A DNA stretch of 12,399 nucleotides from Planctomycetota bacterium (GTDB lineage: Bacteria > Planctomycetota > Phycisphaerae > Sedimentisphaerales > Anaerobacaceae). Below are positions 7,568 through 12,399 of the stretch, piece after piece. The notes beneath the pieces were generated by a model. The model saw nothing but the letters and a program-made list of their open reading frames with translations. It was not told where the DNA came from and ran no database searches. Positions within the stretch are counted from its first letter, which is position 1. The number at the start of each line of letters is the position of its first letter. Position numbers and translations under genes: made by a program. Location: NCBI GenBank assembly GCA_022567055.1, contig JADFHU010000078.1, forward strand, positions 1 to 12,399. The letters run 5' to 3'.

Positions 7568-8593
7568 TTACCGAGAGGTCGATTTCCGCCGGCGTCTGTC
7601 TCCCGGCTTGGATTTCCAGCGACGGTGGACCCACCAGTATTGACTGGGGTCCTCACGGACGAACGCCTCGATGGCCCTGGTGTACTCGGCCGTGACCCAG
7701 GTGACTGGGTCTTTCTGATCCGCCCATTCTTCCGGGAAGATGATGCGCTGGATGCCGATGTCGAAGAAAAACCGATTGCCCACGCGGCGGCTGTAACCAA
7801 TGACCACAGGCATGTTCTTGGTGATCGCTGTCAGGGCGATGCTTTTGTAGGTGCTGGCCTTGCGCCCGAAGAAATCGACGAAGATGCCCTTGTATCCGGC
7901 GTCCTGATCGGCGATGAGTCCCAAGCTGACGCCTTCTTCCGAGGCTTGGGCCATGAGGCGGGCGGCACCGCGCTTGTCGATGATCTTTTGCCCCTTGCGT
8001 TCACGGATGGCACGCATGTAATGGTCGAGATGTCGGTTGTCCAGGGCCCGAGCGACACTGTAGATCTTGAATCCAAACAGGCCCAGCAGGTAGCCCGCGA
8101 TCTCGAAGTTACCATAGTGACCGGTGACCAAGACGAGTCCGCGGCCCTCCTGCATCATCCACTTGGCCCGCTCGATGTTCGTGAATCGGGCGTAGCGTTT
8201 CCAGTTGTGCGAGTGTGCGAGTTTGGGTGTGAGCAGGCAATCGACACCGAGCATGGCGATCTGCTCGAAGCTGCGGCGGCCAGTCTTGGCGATCCAGCGA
8301 GCGTCTTTCGCCGGAAAGCTGGCGCGAAGATTGTCCGTGGCTCGTCCGCGACCTTCCCGGTGAAAGAGCCACAGCATCTTTCCAAAGAGGCAGGCCAGGG
8401 ACAGTATCGCATTGACCGGAAAAAGGGATGAGACCGCCGCTAGGACGCGGATCATGGCGTATATCAACCAATCTCGAATGGGGTGGGGCTTTTTGTCTCT
8501 CCTGCGGAGCCTTCTCTGTGGGTCGGTGCCAGCCATCGACCGCGATTGTAGGTCCGCGCCGAGATCTGTCAAGGAACGCGGGTTTTCAGTCAT
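7568..8593 (-). CDS. lpxL: Lipid A biosynthesis lauroyl acyltransferase (LpxL/HtrB family)
   Basis: This family transfers a secondary acyl chain onto Kdo-lipid A precursors at the cytoplasmic face of the inner membrane. The 341-residue frame shows an N-terminal membrane-associated segment (about 42-77), the catalytic HYGNFE (His159 and Glu164), IADQDAG (228-233) and the C-terminal YWWVHRRWKSKP (319-330), all in the expected order. The N terminus is uncertain: the ATG at 8593 lies inside a heptamer repeat unit and has no ribosome site, and the in-frame ATG at 8536 (residue 20) gives a more usual family length. The gene is transcribed away from sppA. Its presence implies a lipid A-containing outer membrane. 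Which acyl chain and position it uses cannot be read from the sequence; LpxM-type or related acyltransferases are alternatives. Confidence 0.88.
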   Translation of the reverse strand: MTENPRSLTDLGADLQSRSMAGTDPQRRLRRRDKKPHPIRDWLIYAMIRVLAAVSSLFPVNAILSLACLFGKMLWLFHREGRGRATDNLRASFPAKDARWIAKTGRRSFEQIAMLGVDCLLTPKLAHSHNWKRYARFTNIERAKWMMQEGRGLVLVTGHYGNFEIAGYLLGLFGFKIYSVARALDNRHLDHYMRAIRERKGQKIIDKRGAARLMAQASEEGVSLGLIADQDAGYKGIFVDFFGRKASTYKSIALTAITKNMPVVIGYSRRVGNRFFFDIGIQRIIFPEEWADQKDPVTWVTAEYTRAIEAFVREDPSQYWWVHRRWKSKPGDRRRRKSTSR

Positions 8594-8666
8594 CAGTAAT
8601 CTGTGTGGGCCAGAGACAGATCGCTTTCCCTCGCCACTGTTTACTGTTTACTGATCACTGATTACT
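8588..8666. repeat. Heptamer (ACTGATY) repeat locus 1, inverted arrangement
   Basis: Four forward seven-base units lie at 8636-8663: ACTGTTT, ACTGTTT, ACTGATC and ACTGATT, followed by ACT. Two reverse-oriented units (AGTCATC, AGTAATC) lie at 8588-8601, with 34 bases between the arms, so the locus can fold back. It sits in the divergent lpxL-sppA gap, just upstream of the sppA promoter, and its reverse arm contains the first possible ATG of the lpxL-type gene. The same unit and layout recur at 11432-11534. Confidence 0.7.
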
Positions 8667-8691
8667 AGCTTCACCATCCGAGACCTACAAT

Positions 8692-8720
8692 TTGACAGCA
8701 TCGAGGGCTCCACCTATACT
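8692..8720 (+). promoter_or_regulatory. Sigma-70 promoter for sppA
   Basis: A perfect -35 box TTGACA (8692-8697) is separated by 17 bases from the -10 box TATACT (8715-8720, five of six consensus bases). The expected transcription start is near 8727, leaving a leader of about 20 bases before the sppA ribosome site. This is the best promoter match I see in the window. Confidence 0.75.
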
Positions 8721-8737
8721 TCGCGAACCTGCTCTTG

Positions 8738-8743
8738 AAAGGA
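8738..8743 (+). promoter_or_regulatory. Ribosome binding site that decides the sppA start
   Basis: AAAGGA lies six bases before the ATG at 8750. An in-frame TTG at 8735 would place this site inside the coding region, so the ATG at 8750 is preferred. Confidence 0.8.
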
Positions 8744-8749
8744 TATGGT

Positions 8750-9817
8750 ATGGATGATCCACAGTATGGGGGAGTCGGCGGCTCGCAAGGTTCGCCGGAT
8801 TCGACGCACGTGCCGCCGGGACCCATCGCACCTTTACCGACAGCGCCGACGCCACGTCGCCGCAGTGGCTGGCGCGTCCTAGGGTGGCTCTTTCTTGCAC
8901 TGTCGGTGCTGGTCAACATCGGACTCTTCGTGACACTGCTCGGCACCGTGGCCTTTTTTTCGCTGGGACCCCAGTCAGGGACATTCACGGAAAGTGTCAT
9001 CCAGAAGGGCAGCCGGTCGAAGAAGATTGTCGTCGTCAATGTTGAGGGTGTGATCAACTCGCGTCAAGCCGACCGTGTGCGGGGGCAACTCAAAATGGCC
9101 GCTAGGGACCGTGCCGTTGCCGGGTTGATCATCCGGGTCAATTCCCCCGGCGGGACGATTTCGGCCAGCGACCAAATCTATCACGAGATTCGTAGGTTCC
9201 GCGAGCGCGAAGGGAAACCGGTGCTGGCGTTCATGCAGGGCGTGGCCGCCTCCGGGGGCTACTACGTCTCGGCCGCCTGTGAGCAGATCATGGCTGAACC
9301 CACGGCGATCACGGGCTCCATCGGCGTGATCATGTCCTATTTCGTGCTCGAAGACCTGCTGGGGGAGAAGTTGGGTGTGCTGCCCGTGGTCGTGAAGTCG
9401 GGTGAACGCAAGGACTGGCCGAGCTCCTATCACAAGCCCACCGAGGAACAACTGGAGTATCTGCAGAATCAACTCATCCGGCCGGCCTATGCCCGGTTCT
9501 TGTCGATCGTCCAGACGAGTCGGCAGGACCACTTATCAGCCGAACAGGTCGAAACATTGGCGGATGGGACTATCTTCTCGGCGAACGAAGCGCAGGAGAA
9601 TAGGCTCATCGACCAGATTGGCTACTTGGACGATGCGATGACCCTCATCCAGTCCATGGCCGATGTCACGAACGCCCTGGTGGTGGAGTACCGGGAACCT
9701 TTTACGGTTCGAGACTTGCTGGGCCTGCAGGGTCGATCCAGTTTTCTGAAGATTGACCAACACACGCTGCACGAGTGGAGTACGCCCCAGGTGTTGTACC
9801 TGTGGCGAGCCTTTTGA
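8750..9817 (+). CDS. sppA: Signal peptide peptidase SppA (short form), membrane-anchored serine protease
   Basis: SppA degrades leftover signal peptides and other membrane-associated peptides. The 355-residue product starts with a Gly/Pro-rich tail (1-35), a basic RRR at 36-38 and one membrane segment (about 42-71), then a single protease domain of the S49 family. NSPGGT (131-136), GVAASGGYYVSA (164-175) and TGSIGVI (188-194) are clear. Ser168 in ASGGYY is the expected nucleophile and Lys221 in SGERKD the expected general base; the spacing of 53 is close to the 52 I recall for the Bacillus enzyme. Its length matches the half-size form rather than the double-domain E. coli form. It has its own promoter, is divergent from the lpxL-type gene and ends 18 bases before the convergent stop of miaB. 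Confidence 0.93.
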   Translation: MDDPQYGGVGGSQGSPDSTHVPPGPIAPLPTAPTPRRRSGWRVLGWLFLALSVLVNIGLFVTLLGTVAFFSLGPQSGTFTESVIQKGSRSKKIVVVNVEGVINSRQADRVRGQLKMAARDRAVAGLIIRVNSPGGTISASDQIYHEIRRFREREGKPVLAFMQGVAASGGYYVSAACEQIMAEPTAITGSIGVIMSYFVLEDLLGEKLGVLPVVVKSGERKDWPSSYHKPTEEQLEYLQNQLIRPAYARFLSIVQTSRQDHLSAEQVETLADGTIFSANEAQENRLIDQIGYLDDAMTLIQSMADVTNALVVEYREPFTVRDLLGLQGRSSFLKIDQHTLHEWSTPQVLYLWRAF

Positions 9818-9835
9818 TGAACGCCGAGTCGGCGC

Positions 9836-11302
9836 TTACACTCGTGCGGATTCTCTTGCCACGACAAAGGAAGTGCTGTCCGCTCGCCCTTCGCCGGCGG
9901 TGACAGCTTGCCTGAGCTTCGCCGGCAGTTGACCAAAGAGGGTCAGCGGGCTCGTCTTGTCGATCGTGACCTCGACGAACCTCCCTGTGAGAGATCTGGG
10001 ACCATTAAACACGACGATCCAGTCGGTGTCGGTGCGACCGACCAATTGCGGCAGGCCTTGGCTGCCGGCCGCGTTGAGGTGGGGTTTTTTGCTTAGGCCT
10101 TCCACCAAGACCCGGACGCGTTGCCCCAGAAATTGCCGGCTGAGCGCCTGGCTGACCGATTCTTGAACCGCCAACAACTCCACGTTGCGCTGTGCCTTGG
10201 TCTCGGCGCTGACGTCGTCCTCAAGGCTTTTCTCGGAGGTCGTGCCGGGACGGGGTGAATACTTGAACACGAAGGAGTTCTTGTACGCGACCTTCTTAAC
10301 GAGTTCGACGCTGGCCTGAAAATCCTCCTCTGTCTCTCCCGGAAAGCCGACGATGAAGTCTCCGGCAAGGGAGAGATCCGGGATCGCGCCGCGGGCTCGA
10401 TCGATCAGGTCCAGGTATTCCTGGCAGGTATACTTGCGATTCATCGCTTCGAGGATGCGATCGGATCCGCTCTGGGCCGGCATGTGGAAGTATTTACACA
10501 CCTTGGGCAGATGGGCGATCGCGTTCATGATGCCATCGAAATACTTGGGAGCCGGGTAGTTGGTAATGAATCGAATCCAATCGATGCCTTCGACGTCATG
10601 GACCTGTTCCAGCACGTCGGCGAGCGAATAGATCCGGTCACCCGCCCGGCATTCGTAGGCATTGACAGTCTGACCGAGGAGTGTCACCTGCCTGACGCCA
10701 TCCGCTGCCAACCTCTTTACCTGGTCGACGATGGCGCCGATGGGCCGGGACACTTCCGGACCGCGGACAAAGGGTACGATGCAGAAGGTGCAGAAGTAAT
10801 TGCAGCCGCGCATGACGCGCACGAAGGCCTGTCCTTCTATCGCCTTGTCATCGCTGTCGTGCATCGACTCAAAGGCCTCCAGTTCGGGGTTGTCTGCGGA
10901 CCGATGACGAATCCGGTCGGATACATCAAGTACCTTGGTCTTCTCGGTGATCACCTGGTGGCACAGATCCACGATGTGGGGGATTTGGTCCGGGCCACAG
11001 ACGAGGTCGACCTCTTCGCGCGCGAGCAACTCCTCCCCCAAGCGCTGCCCCATACAGCCAATCACGCCCACCACCAAATCGGGCTTCGATTTCTTGAGGT
11101 GCTTGAGGTACCCCAGGTTCGAGATGACCCGGTCTTCCGCGTGCTGCCGGACAGAGCAGGTGTTGATCCGCACGATGTCCGCCAAGTGAATGTCCTCGGT
11201 TTTGGTGTACTTGGCATCCTTGAAGGCCGAGGAGACCAAGGCCGTGTCCAGCTTGTTCATCTGGCAGCCGTAGCTCTTGATGTGGATGCGTTTTTCAGTC
11301 AT
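9836..11302 (-). CDS. miaB: tRNA-2-methylthio-N6-dimethylallyladenosine synthase MiaB
   Basis: MiaB is a cytoplasmic radical-SAM enzyme that adds a methylthio group to i6A37 in tRNAs reading codons that start with U. The 488-residue product has the three methylthiotransferase domains in order. The N-terminal UPF0004 part carries cluster ligands Cys13 (YGCQMN), Cys49 (NTCSVR) and Cys83 (IGCMGQ). The radical-SAM core has Cys167, Cys171 and Cys174 in the RGCNYFCTFC motif, and a TRAM domain occupies about the last 100 residues. VPFVRGPEVSRP and LGQTVN replace the more common GEEVSRP and LGQNVN; from memory these variants are frequent in Planctomycetota-like bacteria. The frame is open 63 codons further upstream through repeats, but the family N terminus (MTEKRIHIKSYGCQ) fixes the ATG at 11302. 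No strong ribosome site is visible. The sister enzyme MtaB is less likely given the YGCQMN and NTCSVR context. Confidence 0.96.
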   Translation of the reverse strand: MTEKRIHIKSYGCQMNKLDTALVSSAFKDAKYTKTEDIHLADIVRINTCSVRQHAEDRVISNLGYLKHLKKSKPDLVVGVIGCMGQRLGEELLAREEVDLVCGPDQIPHIVDLCHQVITEKTKVLDVSDRIRHRSADNPELEAFESMHDSDDKAIEGQAFVRVMRGCNYFCTFCIVPFVRGPEVSRPIGAIVDQVKRLAADGVRQVTLLGQTVNAYECRAGDRIYSLADVLEQVHDVEGIDWIRFITNYPAPKYFDGIMNAIAHLPKVCKYFHMPAQSGSDRILEAMNRKYTCQEYLDLIDRARGAIPDLSLAGDFIVGFPGETEEDFQASVELVKKVAYKNSFVFKYSPRPGTTSEKSLEDDVSAETKAQRNVELLAVQESVSQALSRQFLGQRVRVLVEGLSKKPHLNAAGSQGLPQLVGRTDTDWIVVFNGPRSLTGRFVEVTIDKTSPLTLFGQLPAKLRQAVTAGEGRADSTSFVVARESARV

Positions 11303-11431
11303 AGGGTGTGCAGCATAGGGGGTCGAAAGGGAAAAATCAATGGAAACCCGGCAGTGCCACTGGGCGATCGCATATTTACGACGATGACGTGCCCCCCCCT
11401 TTCTCAGCCCCTCCACTGACATTGGCAGGGA

Positions 11432-11534
11432 AGTAATCAGTAAGTCAGTGGTGAAGCAGTCAGCTTTTTCGCCCAACCAGTCACTGATCACCGATTACTG
11501 ATTACTGTTTACTGATCACTGATTACTGATCACT
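11432..11534. repeat. Heptamer (ACTGATY) repeat locus 2, inverted arrangement
   Basis: Seven consecutive seven-base units run from 11483 to 11531 (ACTGATC, ACCGATT, ACTGATT, ACTGTTT, ACTGATC, ACTGATT, ACTGATC), followed by ACT. Reverse-oriented units AGTAATC and AGTAAGT lie at 11432-11445, with about 37 bases between the arms. The locus fills much of the 249-base gap between the DUF374 gene and miaB; the rest of that gap holds a run of eight C (11392-11399) and nothing else I recognise. The unit matches locus 1 at 8588-8666. Confidence 0.75.
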
Positions 11535-11551
11535 CTTCTCTTGCCGGTCCC

Positions 11552-12241
11552 TCAGTTCCCGACTTCCTGGCTGGCCCTCTGATTGAGTCCCCGCATGGTC
11601 TCCTCCAGTTGAACTCGGTATCCCTCAATTTCATCCGGAGTGCTGCCGCGGGGGACAATGAGCGGATCCCCGTGGGCGATATGGACATGGCCAAAGGGCA
11701 GGGGCAAAATGAATCGATCCCAGCTCTTGAAGGTTTTTTTCCGGCTGGCGTCATAGCACAACGGCACGATGGGGGCGCCTGTCATCTGGGCCAGCTTAAT
11801 GATGCCAATCTGCACTTTAAAGGCGGGACCGCGGGGACCATCGGGAGTGACCACGACATTGTGACCTTTCTTGAGCCGGTCGCGTACGATGCGGATCGCC
11901 GTTCTGGCCCCCTCGCTGCTGGAGCCACGCACGGCTTCCATCTTTAGGCCCTCGATGACAGCCGTCCCGTAGTCCCCATCACGACTCTGGCTCACCATGA
12001 CCGCCATCTGGGGCTTGCGGATGCGCTTGGCATAGTAATAGGACTGATAAAAGAGATGTCCATGCCAGCAGGCGAAGATCGTCTTTCCCTTCCGGGCGTC
12101 GCCTTTCAGGGCCTTTTCGTCGTCAAGCGTAAGACGGTTGAGGCAATAGACCAAGCGCTGCGCTAGGATACCCACACGGCCAAACAGCCAAGTGGCGCAG
12201 GGATGCAAGCGATCTGCCAACCGGCGTTTGAATGAGGCCAT
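11552..12241 (-). CDS. DUF374 family lysophospholipid acyltransferase-like protein
   Basis: Members of this family resemble glycerolipid and lipid A acyltransferases and are thought to acylate an envelope lipid; the exact substrate is not established. The 229-residue product shows the family landmarks: CWHGHLF (58-64) in place of the classic His-x4-Asp, VSQSRDGD (83-90), RGSSSEGA (105-112) and VTPDGPRGP (131-139). The frame is open 40 codons further upstream, but the ATG at 12241 is preferred. It overlaps the stop codon of the preceding gene by one base (TGATG), has AAGGA four bases before it, and gives the usual family length. This overlap suggests translational coupling to the accA-like gene. 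miaB follows after 249 bases of repeat-containing sequence. Together with the lpxL-type gene it adds an envelope-lipid theme to the right half of the window. Confidence 0.9.
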   Translation of the reverse strand: MASFKRRLADRLHPCATWLFGRVGILAQRLVYCLNRLTLDDEKALKGDARKGKTIFACWHGHLFYQSYYYAKRIRKPQMAVMVSQSRDGDYGTAVIEGLKMEAVRGSSSEGARTAIRIVRDRLKKGHNVVVTPDGPRGPAFKVQIGIIKLAQMTGAPIVPLCYDASRKKTFKSWDRFILPLPFGHVHIAHGDPLIVPRGSTPDEIEGYRVQLEETMRGLNQRASQEVGN

Positions 12242-12399
12242 CACATCCTTGTTGTGGTCTTTTCGCTCCGTGTACCGCTGGGCTTGGCGGGCAATTCGAG
12301 CTGCTCGAAGGTCGGCTGGTCTCCGCCAGGGACCGTAAACTCTGTCCCCAGCCGTCGCCATTTCTGGTAGCGCTTTTTCAGCAGGTCCTCAAGCGGGGT
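12241..12399 (-). CDS. accA: C-terminal fragment, probably acetyl-CoA carboxylase carboxyltransferase subunit alpha
   Basis: Only the last 52 residues are in the window; the 5' part lies beyond the right edge. The visible start, TPLEDLLKKRYQKWRRLG, resembles the end of AccA proteins, which usually finish with LL-x-x-RY-x-K-[FW]-R-x-x-G a few residues from the C terminus. A tail of about 34 residues (GTEFTVPGGDQPTFEQLELP and onward, basic and Ser/Thr-rich) follows, longer than in most AccA proteins I recall. AccA pairs with AccD to transfer the carboxyl group from biotin to acetyl-CoA, the first step of fatty-acid synthesis, which fits the downstream acyltransferase. The stop codon shares its last base with the DUF374 start. 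The assignment rests on one short motif, so another family remains possible. Confidence 0.5.
   Translation of the reverse strand, partial: TPLEDLLKKRYQKWRRLGTEFTVPGGDQPTFEQLELPAKPSGTRSEKTTTRM

Noticed and set aside
7469..8431. Plus-strand frame of 320 codons
   Set aside because: It is antisense to the lpxL-type gene, whose acyltransferase motifs are all in order; the plus-frame protein shows no recognisable family pattern.
9822..9834. CGCCGA-G-TCGGCG palindrome between the convergent sppA and miaB stops
   Set aside because: It could be a bidirectional terminator, but the stem is short, the loop must take bases from it, and no T run follows on either strand.
11312..11340. Possible minus-strand promoter for miaB: TTGATT, 17 bases, TATGCT
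   Set aside because: Only four of six bases match in each box, and it would leave almost no leader before the ATG at 11302.
11392..11399. Run of eight C upstream of miaB, considered as a phase-variable tract
   Set aside because: It is outside the real coding region and no promoter is placed so that tract length would clearly matter.
10484..11419. Plus-strand frame of 311 codons
   Set aside because: It is antisense to miaB, which carries all six expected cysteines.

Overview
The window comes from a Gram-negative bacterium of an uncultured-type lineage. It has a lauroyl-type lipid A acyltransferase, a DUF374 acyltransferase and four exported proteins in a row. Three gene-level hints point towards Planctomycetota/PVC, Hydrogenedentota, Nitrospirota or NC10-like bacteria rather than Proteobacteria: the WPDFRGPRRDG signature of a PQQ-type propeller, the CCNP-type NHL propellers, and the GPEVSRP / LGQTVN variants in MiaB. 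I cannot place it more precisely from the sequence alone.

Layout. (1) 1-970, minus strand: most of a cyclopropane-fatty-acyl-phospholipid synthase-type methyltransferase, cut by the left window edge. (2) 971-1855: a gene-free, repeat-loaded stretch. It holds two 182-bp copies of a palindromic MITE-like foldback element (13 mismatches, no gaps) either side of a CACAGAG-type inverted repeat. (3) 1856-7500, plus strand: four consecutive genes for exported beta-propeller proteins. They are a PhnD-like binding domain fused to a PQQ-type propeller, a Tat-exported NHL-type propeller, a Sec-exported NHL-type propeller, and a Tat-exported lactonase-family seven-bladed propeller. This is the least ordinary part of the window. 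(4) 7568-9817: lpxL (minus) and sppA (plus), divergent around a heptamer-repeat locus; sppA has a near-consensus sigma-70 promoter. (5) 9836-12399, minus strand: a 3' fragment that looks like accA, then a DUF374 acyltransferase whose ATG overlaps the upstream stop by one base, then miaB behind a second heptamer-repeat locus.

How the genes relate. The right half is core envelope-lipid and housekeeping content: fatty-acid synthesis, lipid acylation, membrane protein turnover and tRNA thiomethylation. The four propeller genes look like one transcription unit whose products meet in the periplasm. The two NHL proteins are diverged paralogues that share a vicinal Cys-Cys motif and a third aligned cysteine, and the PhnD-like domain carries a Cys-x-Cys. 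No transporter permease, ATPase, electron-transfer protein or regulator is encoded next to them. Their joint function is unknown; a periplasmic ligand-, metal- or thiol-handling role is only an inference.
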